The notes: generated by a model from the sequence alone, not told the origin. Shown: positions 36,149 to 44,716, counted from the first letter of the stretch. The stretch is 64,000 nucleotides of DNA from Streptomyces rimosus subsp. rimosus (GCF_000720725.1 NZ_JOCQ01000032.1:1-64000); one strand, 5' to 3'. A program made the numbers and translations.

Positions 36149-37030
36149 ATGGACCCCCACCTCCTGCGCACCTTCGTCGCCGTCCTCGACCACCGCTCGT
36201 TCTCCGCCGCCGCCTCGGCCCTCGGCTACACCCAGTCCGCCGTTTCCCAGCACATCGCCGCCCTCGAAACCGATCTCGGTACCCGCCTGCTGGAACGCCG
36301 CCCCGTAGCCCCCACACCGGCCGGCGAACGCCTGCTGGAACACGCCCCCGCCCTGCTCCTACGCCTCGACGCCGCCCGCGCCGACATCACCCGCCTCCAC
36401 AACCCCCACCCCACCCAACTGACGCTCGCCTGCGCGCCGGCATCCTTCACCCCCAAAGTGGCGAGGGCACTGACCGACCTGCGAGCGAAAACCCACCCCC
36501 TGAATCTCCGGCTACGCACAATGGCCCGTGACGCAGTTATCGAAGACGTACTCACCGGCAAATCCGATATCGGCCTCATCGACGGCGCAGCCGCCCCCAG
36601 CGACCCTCTTCCCGTACCCGACCTAGGCCCGGCAACCACCTACCCCATAGCCGAAGAGCCTCTGGCCGTGCTGTTCCCACACGACCACCCCCTGGCAATG
36701 CGCCACTCTCTGAACCTGGCCGACCTGTCCCAAGCCCACTGGATCGACGCCCCCGACACCGCCATCCCCTTGGGCCGCCTACGCGCCATAACCCAAACCG
36801 ATGGCTTCCGCCCCCGCCTCCACCACCACGGAAGCGACCTCCACACCCTCACCACCCTGATCGCGGCTGGTCACGGCCTGGCCGCACTCCCGCTATCCCT
36901 GTCCTCCGCCCCCAACACCACCCCGGTCCCGATAACCCACCCTCGCCTGACCCACCGAACCGAACTGATCCACCCCACCACCCCGACCGCCCCCGCCCGC
37001 GCGCTGGCGTCGCTGCTGACCAGCCCATAG
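36149..37030 (+). CDS. LysR-family transcriptional regulator
   Basis: 293 residues. N-terminal winged HTH (LLRTFVAVLDHRSFSAAASA, LGYTQSAVSQHIAALETDLG, RLLERRPVAPTPAGERLLEH), then a periplasmic-binding-like effector domain. Divergent from the amidotransferase gene with a 97-bp gap, the usual LysR target arrangement. Codon use differs from neighbours: A-ending codons are common and at least three ATA codons occur (near 36648, 36788, 36930), which are rare in this type of genome and suggest later acquisition or weak selection. Confidence 0.9.
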   Translation: MDPHLLRTFVAVLDHRSFSAAASALGYTQSAVSQHIAALETDLGTRLLERRPVAPTPAGERLLEHAPALLLRLDAARADITRLHNPHPTQLTLACAPASFTPKVARALTDLRAKTHPLNLRLRTMARDAVIEDVLTGKSDIGLIDGAAAPSDPLPVPDLGPATTYPIAEEPLAVLFPHDHPLAMRHSLNLADLSQAHWIDAPDTAIPLGRLRAITQTDGFRPRLHHHGSDLHTLTTLIAAGHGLAALPLSLSSAPNTTPVPITHPRLTHRTELIHPTTPTAPARALASLLTSP

Positions 37031-37057
37031 CCTGCCCGCTATGCCTGAAACGAAAAG

Positions 37058-37098
37058 AAGGGCCGGCACGGGAGGAATTTCCTCCTGAGCCGACCCTT
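37058..37098 (-). terminator. terminator of the tRNA-Arg gene
   Basis: Outer arms 37058-37067 and 37089-37098 pair with one mismatch; an inner perfect hairpin (GGAGGAA/TTCCTCC, 37071-37085) sits inside. Read leftward it ends in a T-rich stretch (CTTTTCGTTTC), giving a Rho-independent terminator just after the tRNA. Confidence 0.75.
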
Positions 37099-37105
37099 CG
37101 CGCTG

Positions 37106-37178
37106 TGCCCCCGGCAGGATTCGAACCTGCGACACCCGCTTTAGGAGAGCGGTGCTCTATCCCCTGAGCTACGGAGGC
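37106..37178 (-). tRNA. tRNA-Arg (anticodon CCT)
   Basis: 73 nt on the minus strand. The acceptor stem starts GCCTCCG and pairs with CGGGGGC (one G-T pair), discriminator A. D-loop region AGCTCAGGGGATAGAGC, anticodon stem CCGCT/AGCGG around loop CTCCTAA with anticodon CCT (reads AGG), T-arm GCAGGTTCGAATCCTGC. CCA is not encoded. No integrase lies nearby, so there is no sign that it serves as an attachment site here. Confidence 0.95.
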
Positions 37179-37272
37179 GGGGCGTGGCCGGCGCCCCGTG
37201 GGGCGCGGACGGGCTGCTGGTGGGCAGCTTTGGACAGGGTAGCGGATGTGGGGGCGGGGGTGGGGACGGGCC

Positions 37273-37304
37273 GGGGCCCGAAGGCTTTGGGGCCTTCGGG
37301 CCCC
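37273..37304 (-). terminator. hairpin terminator after the SulP gene
   Basis: Perfect 13-bp stem GGGGCCCGAAGGC / GCCTTCGGGCCCC with a 6-nt loop, 60 bp downstream of the SulP stop on the minus strand and upstream of the tRNA promoter region. Confidence 0.75.
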
Positions 37305-37364
37305 TGGAGGGAGCGGAGCCGGGCGGAACCTGGCGGACCGCCCCCTGATCAGCAGGCGGCCGGC

Positions 37365-38966
37365 TTAAGGCGCGTGCGCCGGGTTATCAGGAGTCGGGGA
37401 GTTGGTCGTGGTCTTGCTGCGCTGGGTTTCCCAGCTGGTCAGGGCTGTGGCGCAGGCGTGGTCGAGGTGGCGTAGGCCGGTGAGGTCGAGGGTGACGCGG
37501 CGGTTGTGGGGGAGGGACTCCAGCTGGTCGAGGAGTTTGGGGAGGCGGAGGAAGGTGGCGTTGCCCAGGGCGCGTACCTGGATGGGGTCGGTGGACGGGG
37601 CGTCCAGGCCGGAGATCTCCAGGTGGACGTGCGAGGTCTCCCAGGCGGTCTTGGCAATGGCCAGCAGGAGGCCGATCAGCACACCCTCGAACATGTTGGT
37701 CACGACGATCGCGATGGCGGTCGCCGCGAGGATCACGGCCTCGCCGCGGTGCTCACGCCAGAGGGGCCTGAAGTCCCGCAGCGGGAGGAGTTTCCAGCCT
37801 GCGTGGACCAGTACGCCTGCCAGGGCGGCCACGGGGATGATGCCCAGCGCCGCCGGGAACGCCGCCGCGAAGATCAGCAGCCAGGCGCCGTGCATCACGC
37901 GGGACGCCTTCGTACGGGCCCCGGCCTGGACGTTCGCGGAGCTGCGTACGATCACCGCGGTCATCGGCAGGGCGCCGAGGATGCCGCAGACGGTGTTGCC
38001 CGCGCCCTGGGCCATCAGCTCCTTGTCGTACTGCGTACGGGGGCCGTCGTGCAGCCGGTCCACGGCCGCCGCGCTGAACAGCGACTCGGCGGACGCGATC
38101 AGCGCGAAGGCGAGGATGGTGCCGATCGCGCCGACCCCTGCGAGCTGGGCGAAGTCCGAGCCTCCGGGCGGCTGGATGGAGGAGAGCAGCCCGGTGACCT
38201 CGACTCGCGCTATGGGCAGGTCGAGGGCGAAGACGGCGAGCGTGGCCAGGGCCACGGCCGCGAGCGGGGCCGGCAGGACGCGGGCCGCGGGCTTCCAGCG
38301 CGGCCACAGCACCAGTACGGCGATGGTGCCCGCGCCGACGGCGAACGCGGTCAGCGCCGCGCCCGACCCGGCAGTACCGGTGACCAGGCGGGGCAGGCCG
38401 CCGAGGTTGGCGAGGCCGCTGCCGGGCGCCTTGGCGTCGGTGAGGGCGTACAGCTGGCCGGCGATCAGTACGAGGCCGATGCCCGCGAGCATGCCCTGGA
38501 CGACGGCCACGGAGATCGCGCGGAACCAGCTGCCGAGGCGCAGGGCGCCCATCGCGACCTGGAGGAGGCCCGCCACGAGGACGAGCGCCCCCAGGGTGCC
38601 GAGCCCGAACTGCTGCACCGCCTCGTACACGAGGACGGTCAGTCCGGCCGCCGGGCCACTGACCTGGAGGCTGCTGCCCGGCAGGAAGCCCGTGAGCAGG
38701 CCGCCGACGATGCCCGTGATGAGGCCGAGTTCGGCGGGGACGCCGGAGGCGACGGCCACGCCGACGCACAGCGGCAGGGCCACCAGGAAGACGACGACGG
38801 AGGCCGTGAAGTCCGCGCGGAGGAAGGGCCAGCGGGGGGAAGGGGAGGGGGAGGCGGGAGAGGGAGAGACTGGAGAGGGGGGAGAGGGTGGTTGGGGAGT
38901 GGGGGTGGAGGAGTTGGCGGCGGGGCGGGGGCCCGTGGTCGCGCCCGAGGTCGATTTCGGTGTCAT
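37365..38966 (-). CDS. SulP family anion transporter with STAS domain
   Basis: 533 residues. After a 45-residue Ser/Pro/Thr-rich cytoplasmic start, about 12-14 membrane segments begin with FLRADFTASVVVFLVALPLC; GVPAELGLITGIVGGLLTGF and LQVSGPAAGLTVLVYEAV are SulP landmarks. A C-terminal STAS domain follows (LRLPKLLDQLESLPHNRRVT, then LDLTGLRHLDHACATAL). A beta carbonic anhydrase gene ends 17 bp upstream on the same strand; such pairs are generally bicarbonate uptake systems, though sulfate cannot be excluded. The N-terminal linker is encoded by GGGGAGAGGGA-like repeats. Confidence 0.92.
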   Translation of the reverse strand: MTPKSTSGATTGPRPAANSSTPTPQPPSPPSPVSPSPASPSPSPRWPFLRADFTASVVVFLVALPLCVGVAVASGVPAELGLITGIVGGLLTGFLPGSSLQVSGPAAGLTVLVYEAVQQFGLGTLGALVLVAGLLQVAMGALRLGSWFRAISVAVVQGMLAGIGLVLIAGQLYALTDAKAPGSGLANLGGLPRLVTGTAGSGAALTAFAVGAGTIAVLVLWPRWKPAARVLPAPLAAVALATLAVFALDLPIARVEVTGLLSSIQPPGGSDFAQLAGVGAIGTILAFALIASAESLFSAAAVDRLHDGPRTQYDKELMAQGAGNTVCGILGALPMTAVIVRSSANVQAGARTKASRVMHGAWLLIFAAAFPAALGIIPVAALAGVLVHAGWKLLPLRDFRPLWREHRGEAVILAATAIAIVVTNMFEGVLIGLLLAIAKTAWETSHVHLEISGLDAPSTDPIQVRALGNATFLRLPKLLDQLESLPHNRRVTLDLTGLRHLDHACATALTSWETQRSKTTTNSPTPDNPAHAP

Positions 38967-38983
38967 GGGGAGCGCCTTCGCCG

Positions 38984-39586
38984 TCAGAGGGGGAGGAAGG
39001 TGTCGGTGGTGGGCCGGTGCGCGGAGACGAGGCCGGTGTGGACCTCGTAGTACCAGCCGTGCAGGGCCACCTCGCCCGCGTCGACGCGCTCGCGTACACA
39101 CGGGTACTCGCGCAGCCGCGCCAGCTGTTCGGTGACGTGCTGCTGGACCGCGGTCGCCACTGTCGGCGCCTCGTCCCTGGGCAGTTCGCCGGAGACCTGC
39201 TCGGTGAGCCAGGCGCGTACGTCGGGGGCGCCGGCGAGGTCCTCGCGGCGCGCCATGGCGCCGACCGCCCCGCAGTGCGAGTGGCCGCACACCACGATGT
39301 CCGCGACGCGCAGCACCCGCATCGCGTACTCGATCGTCGCGGCCTCCGCGCTGGCCGGCATGCCCGGACGGTGCGGAGGTACGGCGTTGCCCGCCGTACG
39401 GAGTTCGAAGAGCTCGCCCGGCAGGGCCCCGGTGATCAGGGACGGGATGATCCGTGAGTCGGAGCAGGTGATGAACAGGGCGAGCGGCGACTGGCCGTCG
39501 GCGAGCCGCCGGTAGGTCTCACGCTCCTCGTGTACGGCCGCGATGCGGGCGTTGAAGGAGCGGGCGTGTTCGATGAAGGTTTCCAC
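38984..39586 (-). CDS. beta-class carbonic anhydrase
   Basis: 200 residues; interconverts CO2 and bicarbonate. Zinc ligands C41 (FITCSDSR, with D43 and R45 forming the Asp-Arg dyad), H102 and C105 (VVCGHSHCGA). The family's EYAMRVLRVADIVVCGHSHC block is intact. It is the first gene of a two-gene unit with the SulP transporter, 17 bp apart. Start at 39586 gives METFIEHARSFN, the usual N-terminus. Confidence 0.93.
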   Translation of the reverse strand: METFIEHARSFNARIAAVHEERETYRRLADGQSPLALFITCSDSRIIPSLITGALPGELFELRTAGNAVPPHRPGMPASAEAATIEYAMRVLRVADIVVCGHSHCGAVGAMARREDLAGAPDVRAWLTEQVSGELPRDEAPTVATAVQQHVTEQLARLREYPCVRERVDAGEVALHGWYYEVHTGLVSAHRPTTDTFLPL

Positions 39587-39720
39587 GAGGGAATGTCTCC
39601 TGCTGGTCGGTTAAGTGGTGCCATGAAGGTGTCGCGGTGCCGCGGATGTTCCGTGGCGCCACTGAGGGCATGGCAGAACCCGTTCGACTGGTGCGGAGCA
39701 GGAAGCCCCAGCGGTGCGCC

Positions 39721-40695
39721 TCAGCAGCGGAAGACGCAGTGCAGACAGTGCAGGGCTGGACGGGTGGAGACACCTGGTCTTGAGGTGGTGAGCGTGGCGG
39801 CGGCGCCGAGGCGCGCGGGCGACAGGGGGCCGGCCGGGTAGGGCCGGGCCGTACGGAGGTACGGCGGGGTCGGGCGGCGGTACGGGCACGGCGCGCCCTG
39901 CGCGGTCCGCGTGCAGCGGCGCGCGTGGTTGCGGTCCTTCTCCTTCTCCCGCCCGGGGTCGCGCTCGTTGTCGCGCCGGTACTGGATGCCCGTGGTGCGG
40001 GGCTTGGTCGCCGGGGACAGCTCGGTCGGCGTCCCGTGCGCGCCCGGGGGAGCCGCCGGGGTGGGGTCAGGGGCCGGGTCGGGAGTGTGGGCGGGGCCGT
40101 GGGCGTGGTCGGGCCCGTGGGCATGGGCGTGAGCGAGGGTCGGTGTGGTGCCGGGGGCCGGGAGGAACGGGGTCTTGCCGCCCTTGGCCGCTGCCGTACC
40201 CGAGAAGAGCAGGGTCAGGACCACGGCGAGGACGCCGAGGAGGGGGAGGGGGCGGAGGGAACTGAGGGGACTGGGGGAGATGGGGGAGCTGAGGGGGCGG
40301 GTGCTTGACGGCTGGTTGCCGTAGCCGTACGCCGGGGCTCCTCCGTCCCGTCGGCCGGCACGCGCGCCACTGCGGGGTCGCCTGGCGGGGGCGGTGCGCA
40401 TACGCGCCCGGGCCCCGTGCCGGGGGGCAGTTGGTGTACGTGCAGGCGTGCGGCCGGGGTCGCGGTCCGGCGTGCGTACCGGCGTGTGTACGGGTGTGCC
40501 TACCGGCGTACGTACCGGCGTATGGGCTGCGGCGCGCGCCACCGTAAGGACCGGGGCCGGGCCGGGGACTGGGACTGGGGCCGGGGCCGGGGTACGACGG
40601 GGCGGCGTATATCCCGCTCCCGCTACCGTCCCCGGCGGGCTGTGCGGCCGCGGGAACCAGGAGAAGCGACCGCGGTCGCCGGTCACGCCGTTCAT
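39721..40695 (-). CDS. hypothetical membrane protein coupled to the MFS gene
   Basis: 324 residues if started at 40695, where its ATG overlaps the MFS stop (ATGA). The first 95 residues are Pro/Thr/Val/Arg repeats from the TACCGGCGTACG-type repeat at about 40475-40530. One hydrophobic segment lies near residues 147-167 (LPLLGVLAVVLTLLFSGTAA). The rest is polar, His/Pro-rich (AHAHAHGPDHAHGPAH), ending in HCLHCVFRC. Third codon positions are strongly G/C from about 40404 leftward, which supports coding; a start at an internal ATG (40404) is possible. Role unknown; His and Cys could bind metal. Confidence 0.5.
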   Translation of the reverse strand: MNGVTGDRGRFSWFPRPHSPPGTVAGAGYTPPRRTPAPAPVPVPGPAPVLTVARAAAHTPVRTPVGTPVHTPVRTPDRDPGRTPARTPTAPRHGARARMRTAPARRPRSGARAGRRDGGAPAYGYGNQPSSTRPLSSPISPSPLSSLRPLPLLGVLAVVLTLLFSGTAAAKGGKTPFLPAPGTTPTLAHAHAHGPDHAHGPAHTPDPAPDPTPAAPPGAHGTPTELSPATKPRTTGIQYRRDNERDPGREKEKDRNHARRCTRTAQGAPCPYRRPTPPYLRTARPYPAGPLSPARLGAAATLTTSRPGVSTRPALHCLHCVFRC

Positions 40696-42245
40696 GTCCG
40701 CTCCCCGGAGGTCGCGGAAACGGCGGGCGAGCTCGGTGCGGCGGCGGATGCCGTACGGGCTTCGCCCTTCGACCGCCTGGTGAGCGCCAGCACCGGTACG
40801 AGACCGAGCGCCACCAGCCCGCCGGCCAGCGCCAGCGTCGAGTACCCGCCGGTGGCCACGACCAGCCCCGACGCCATGCCGCCCGTGGCGCCCGCGACGG
40901 CTATCCCCACGTCGACCAGGCCCTGCGTCGAGGCTCGGGTGGCCAGCGGCACGGCGTCGGTGACGATGGCGGTGCCGCTCACCAGGCCGAAGTTCCAGCC
41001 GACGCCGAGCAGTACGAGTGCGGTGGCCAGCGCCGGTACGGAGTGCGCCGGTGCCAGCGCGGCCAGGGCGCCGGCGGCGAGCAGCACGATGCCGGAGGCC
41101 GCCGCGACCCGCTGCCGGCCGATCCGGTCCACGAGGAGGCCGGTGAGCGGTGACGGCAGGTACATCGCCGCCACGTGCAGGGCTATGACGAGCCCGGCGG
41201 TCTCGGTCGGGTGGCCGTGCGCCCGCATGTGGACGGGCGTCATCGTCATGATCGCGATCATGACCAGCTGGGTGAGGGTCATGACGGCGGCGCCGGAGAT
41301 GATGCCGCGGATGTTCGTGGGGGCGGCAGAGTTGGCGGTCTTCTCGGCGGCTTCCTTGGAGGCATCCTCGGTGGCCTCCGTGAGGGCCTCCTCGGGGGCG
41401 CGTTCGCTTCCGCCCCGGCCCGTGCCCGTGCCCGTACCAGTGCCCGTGCCCGTACCCGTGCCCGTACCTGCGCCTGCGGCCGCCGCCCTCGGCTCCCCCT
41501 CAGCCCCTGCCTTTGCCTCAGCCCCTGCCTTCGCCTCAGCCTCCGCCGCACGAGCCCGCGCCAGCCGCAGCGGGTCCGGGCGCAGGAACGCCCCCAGCAC
41601 CACCGCCGCGGCCGCGTACGCGACCACCGCCAGCAGGAACGGTCCGGCCAGGCGCGGAACGCCCCAGCCGTGCGCGAGGTCGCCCGTGACGCCGACCAGG
41701 TTCGGGCCGACCACGGCGCCGAGCGTCGTGGCGAACAGTACGAGGCTCACCGCGCGCCCCCGGCGCGCGGGAGAGGCCAGGTCGGCGCCCGCGTACCGGG
41801 CCATCAGGGTCGTCGCCGTACCCGCCCCGTACACGAGGAGGGACAGGAACAGCAGCCACACGTTGGCGACGGCGGCGGCGATGACGACGCCGAGGCTGCC
41901 GAAACCGGCCGTGGCGTACCCCAGGGTGAGCCCCGGGCGCCGCCCCCAGCGCTGGCAGACGCGGCCGATCCCCACGGCGCCGAGCGCGGCACCGCCCGTG
42001 AACAGGGCCGCAGGCAGACCGGCCAGGCCGGTGGAGCCGAGCATTTCCTCGGCGAGCAGCGCGCCCACCGTGATGCCCGCGGCCAGCCCCGCGCCGCTGA
42101 GCGTCTGCGAGAGGGCGAGCACGGCCAGCACACGCCGCTGCTCGGGGGGCTCGGTCACCCCCGCGGGCGTGCCGTCGTGCGGAGCGGGGTGCGGGCCATG
42201 GGGTGGTGTGGCGTGCGGGGCCGGTTCGCCGGGCCGAGCGCTCAT
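40692..42245 (-). CDS. MFS transporter, drug-efflux type
   Basis: 517 residues with 12 expected membrane segments in two halves (LAVLALSQTLSGAGLAAGIT; GIGRVCQRWGRRPGLTLGYA carries the loop 2-3 motif). Between halves is a long cytoplasmic loop of about 85 residues with Ala/Glu/Lys repeats and an 18-residue Gly-Thr run from a 6-bp repeat (41413-41478). It follows the small DxxWH gene by 49 bp on the same strand, so it is probably in the GCIS-peptide operon and may export that product. Confidence 0.85.
   Translation of the reverse strand: MSARPGEPAPHATPPHGPHPAPHDGTPAGVTEPPEQRRVLAVLALSQTLSGAGLAAGITVGALLAEEMLGSTGLAGLPAALFTGGAALGAVGIGRVCQRWGRRPGLTLGYATAGFGSLGVVIAAAVANVWLLFLSLLVYGAGTATTLMARYAGADLASPARRGRAVSLVLFATTLGAVVGPNLVGVTGDLAHGWGVPRLAGPFLLAVVAYAAAAVVLGAFLRPDPLRLARARAAEAEAKAGAEAKAGAEGEPRAAAAGAGTGTGTGTGTGTGTGTGRGGSERAPEEALTEATEDASKEAAEKTANSAAPTNIRGIISGAAVMTLTQLVMIAIMTMTPVHMRAHGHPTETAGLVIALHVAAMYLPSPLTGLLVDRIGRQRVAAASGIVLLAAGALAALAPAHSVPALATALVLLGVGWNFGLVSGTAIVTDAVPLATRASTQGLVDVGIAVAGATGGMASGLVVATGGYSTLALAGGLVALGLVPVLALTRRSKGEARTASAAAPSSPAVSATSGERT
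41413..41478 (-). repeat. 6-bp repeat encoding (Gly-Thr)n
   Basis: Alternating GTGCCC/GTACCC units on the plus strand, about ten copies, inside the central loop of the MFS transporter. In frame. Confidence 0.8.
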
Positions 42246-42294
42246 GGGTCCGTGTCCTCGTGATCGGGAGGGGCGGGCTGCCCCGGAAGCGCCC

Positions 42295-42843
42295 TCAGGG
42301 CGCGCCGGCGGGCTGGAGTGCCGCGATGTCCCGCAGCGACATGTTCAGCTGGTCGTGCAGGAAGCGCACGATCGTCCAGTGCGGCAGCGCGCCCTCGTCG
42401 TAGGGGCCGAACTCCCGGACGTACAGCGGTATCCAGCGCAGGGCCTCCTCGATCGCCTGCTCGCGGCCGGGTTCCTGCTGGTAGTCCTCGTAGCCGATGC
42501 TGCGGTGCTCGATGAAGAACCGTCCCGGCAGCCGCTCCTCGCAGAACTGCCGGTATTCGCGCGTCTGCAGGATGAGGTAGTGCCAGATCTCGTCGATGTC
42601 CTGCTCGACGGGCAGGAAGAGGCCGCTCAGCTGCTCGCGGTGCCGGGATACGAGGTACAGGTACCGCAGGCATTCGACGACCTGCCGCTCCACGTACTCG
42701 GGCGTCGCGCCGCTCAGCGCCACGAAGTGCTGCACCACCTCGGCGTGCAGATTGTCGCCGAGCAGGGTCACGAGGTCGTCCGGGGTGATGCGGGGCGCAT
42801 GGCCGGCGGGGGCCGGAAGCTGGTCCTGCGGGTGCGTGGTCAT
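42295..42843 (-). CDS. small protein with DxxWH motif (GRDP/DUF1399-like)
   Basis: 182 residues, soluble. VEQDIDEIWHYLILQTREYR (residues 79-98, with D84, W87, H88) resembles the DxxWHxHIL motif of glycine-rich-domain-containing proteins, followed by FCEERLPGRFFIEHR. Enzymatic role of that family is not established; a metal site is possible. It lies between the PaaK-like enzyme and the MFS gene in a leftward operon. The start at 42843 has a GGAGAACC-type site; the open frame continues upstream through an 18-bp repeat. Confidence 0.75.
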   Translation of the reverse strand: MTTHPQDQLPAPAGHAPRITPDDLVTLLGDNLHAEVVQHFVALSGATPEYVERQVVECLRYLYLVSRHREQLSGLFLPVEQDIDEIWHYLILQTREYRQFCEERLPGRFFIEHRSIGYEDYQQEPGREQAIEEALRWIPLYVREFGPYDEGALPHWTIVRFLHDQLNMSLRDIAALQPAGAP

Positions 42844-42855
42844 GGTTCTCCCGTG

Positions 42856-42915
42856 GGTTTTGCGTGTATCGCATGTACCGCGCCAATCGCATGTACCGCG
42901 CCTACCGCGGGTACT
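42856..42915. repeat. 18-bp tandem repeat between operon genes
   Basis: CGCATGTACCGCGCCAAT is followed by CGCATGTACCGCGCCTAC and partial copies on either side. Lies in the 113-bp gap between the PaaK-like and DxxWH genes. Confidence 0.8.
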
Positions 42916-42956
42916 GCGTGAGGTCCGTAAGGCGGCGGGTGGATCCGTCCACCGGC

Positions 42957-44291
42957 TCAGTCCACCCCGTCCGCCATGCCCGCCCCGTCCGTCCCCCGAT
43001 CGAGCCACGCGTACTTCCCCGACTTCCCGATCGGGATGTGCGCGCGGTGCTCGGCCCGGCACGTCATGCCGGTCAGCTGTTCCACCCCGGCGCTCAGCGC
43101 TGCCGCTTCCGGCGGGTCCAGAGGGGCGCCGTCGAACGTCGTGTACCGCAGCTCGGCCGTGGCCTCGCCGGGCCCGCCCCCGAGTACGCGCAGCTGGTGG
43201 ACGAACACCCGGGACGAAACCCCGCTCACACAATCGTCCAGGTCGCCCTGCGCGACCGGCCCCCGGCCGTGCGCCGACGTGAGCAGTTCCTTCTCGCGGC
43301 CGCAGAACCGGACGATCTTCGTCGGGTCCGGTGTGCCGTCCAGCGTGCGCGCGCAGTCACCGGACCGGTAGCGGATCAACGGCATGTACGGGTTGCGCAC
43401 GCTCGACACGATCATGCTGAAGATGCCGCTGCCCGGCGCCACCGGGACCAGCTCGACGCTCATCTTGTCGAGGTAGGGGTGGTACCGGCCGTTCCGGTCG
43501 CTGTAGTACAGGTAGCCCAGTTCGGTGCTGCCGAACAGGTCGATGACCGGGCAGTCGAAGTGCTCGTGCAGGAAGCGCCGTACGTTGACCGGCGTGTACT
43601 CGTAGGCGTGCACGATGCTCGCCGGCCTCGGGAACCGGTCCCACAGGCCCCAGACGGTGGCCTTCCGCACCAGGTGCGCCAGGTGGTAGCTGGAGCAGTC
43701 GAGGTGGTAGAGGCCGTCCGGGTGTGCCTGCTGGGCCGTACGGATCTCGGCGAGCATCCGTTCCACGTCCGCGCGGTCCCAATGGGCGGGGTCCAGCGTG
43801 AGGTTGACGTAGAAGGTGCGGTCGTCGAGCCGCCGGTCTTCCAGGGCCGGTGCGGGAGGCCGGCCTTCCGGGCCCGGTACGGGAGCGGGCGCGGTCCGTC
43901 CGTGCTTCTTCGCGTTGACGCGCGCCACGTGCTCCGTCGCCAACACGGTCGTCAGGGACACGCGTTGACAGCCCGCGTGCCAGGTGCCGGAGATGTCCGG
44001 GTGCTCACTCCACAGCCGGTAATAGGAGTTCAGCAGGAAGTACGGGGGCCGGATGATCTGCATCCGGGCGTGATTGGTGCCCGTGGAGAGTACGTACTCT
44101 GCCTTGCCGGTGGCGAGTGCGTCGGCCAGTTCCGGTGTCATCCAATTGTCCGGGAAACCCCGGGCGATCTCCGGTTTGTCGAGTATGGGGAAATGCCCCC
44201 GTTCTATCGACGCGCGGTAGATGGGTATGTCCCTTATCCGGTGCACGGTGTCGGCGGTCGGTTGTCCCGACCGGCTCGGCTGGCCATCCAT
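42957..44291 (-). CDS. PaaK-like adenylate-forming enzyme
   Basis: 444 residues. The AMP-binding core is visible in DLFGSTELGYLYYSD (substrate/ATP loop with Glu) and the ribose-contact segment LIRYRSGDCARTLDG; a C-terminal swivel domain contains FCGREKELLTSA. Phenylacetate-CoA ligase-type enzymes activate carboxylates as acyl-AMP, then pass them to CoA or another acceptor. The typical P-loop Ser/Thr/Gly stretch could be the STGTNHARMQIIRPPYF segment near residue 69. It is the second gene after the GCIS peptide gene, 263 bp away. It may activate an acyl group or the peptide carboxylate; inference. ATG at 44291 with GAGGG 5 nt upstream. Confidence 0.8.
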   Translation of the reverse strand: MDGQPSRSGQPTADTVHRIRDIPIYRASIERGHFPILDKPEIARGFPDNWMTPELADALATGKAEYVLSTGTNHARMQIIRPPYFLLNSYYRLWSEHPDISGTWHAGCQRVSLTTVLATEHVARVNAKKHGRTAPAPVPGPEGRPPAPALEDRRLDDRTFYVNLTLDPAHWDRADVERMLAEIRTAQQAHPDGLYHLDCSSYHLAHLVRKATVWGLWDRFPRPASIVHAYEYTPVNVRRFLHEHFDCPVIDLFGSTELGYLYYSDRNGRYHPYLDKMSVELVPVAPGSGIFSMIVSSVRNPYMPLIRYRSGDCARTLDGTPDPTKIVRFCGREKELLTSAHGRGPVAQGDLDDCVSGVSSRVFVHQLRVLGGGPGEATAELRYTTFDGAPLDPPEAAALSAGVEQLTGMTCRAEHRAHIPIGKSGKYAWLDRGTDGAGMADGVD

Positions 44292-44554
44292 GGTCACCCT
44301 CAGGTCTGTCGTGTGTGGCGGACGGGGAGTGATCGGTGTCGCGGCGTACGGAATGCGGGGTGCGGGACCTGCGTCGTGCCGGGAACGTCGCCGATTCGGG
44401 CGGCTGTTGTACGGGCGTGGCGTGGCGTTCGTTACGTGGCGTAGTGCGTCGTGGCGTGGTGCGTCGTGCCGTAAGGCGCCGTGAAGTGGCGGGGAGCCGG
44501 CCGGTGGTGTGCGGGCCGCCGACCGGTTCCCCGCCGGGAGGGCTCAGCGCCCGG

Positions 44555-44716
44555 TCAGGAAATACATCCCGTCTTGGGCGCGGCCGTGGTCGCGCTGATG
44601 CAGCCGGACTTCGTGGCGCTGATGCAGCCGTCCTTCCCGGCGTCGCGCGGCGAGTTCAGGGCGACCCACTCACGCCAGACGCCGTCCTGGGCCATCTTCT
44701 TGATCAGCTGTTCCAT
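44555..44716 (-). CDS. candidate RiPP precursor peptide with three GCIS repeats
   Basis: 53 residues. A leader-like part (MEQLIKKMAQDGVWREWVAL, amphipathic helix with two Trp) leads to a core with three GCIS units at 30-33, 38-41 and 50-53, the first two followed by Ala-Thr; the peptide ends exactly after the third. GGAGG lies 10 nt before the ATG and a good promoter 75 bp upstream. Repeated Cys/Ser/Thr core motifs behind a leader are the hallmark of multi-core ribosomal peptides. No LanM, LanKC, YcaO, radical-SAM or cyclase gene is present nearby, so the class is unclear. First gene of a leftward operon with a PaaK-like enzyme, DxxWH protein and MFS exporter. Confidence 0.75.
   Translation of the reverse strand: MEQLIKKMAQDGVWREWVALNSPRDAGKDGCISATKSGCISATTAAPKTGCIS

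Noticed and set aside
37106..37178. tRNA-Arg as an integration site
   Set aside because: No integrase, no duplicated tRNA 3' end and no phage-like genes are seen within the window.
36149..39290. SulP start upstream of 38966
   Set aside because: The extension to 39290 is Arg-rich and antisense/out of frame to the carbonic anhydrase gene, which is clearly real.
39721..39790. Short Cys-rich leader peptide (ending HCLHCVFRC) before the carbonic anhydrase gene
   Set aside because: No ATG, GTG or TTG in frame lies close enough to start a short leader; the sequence is better read as the C-terminus of the membrane protein ending at 39721.
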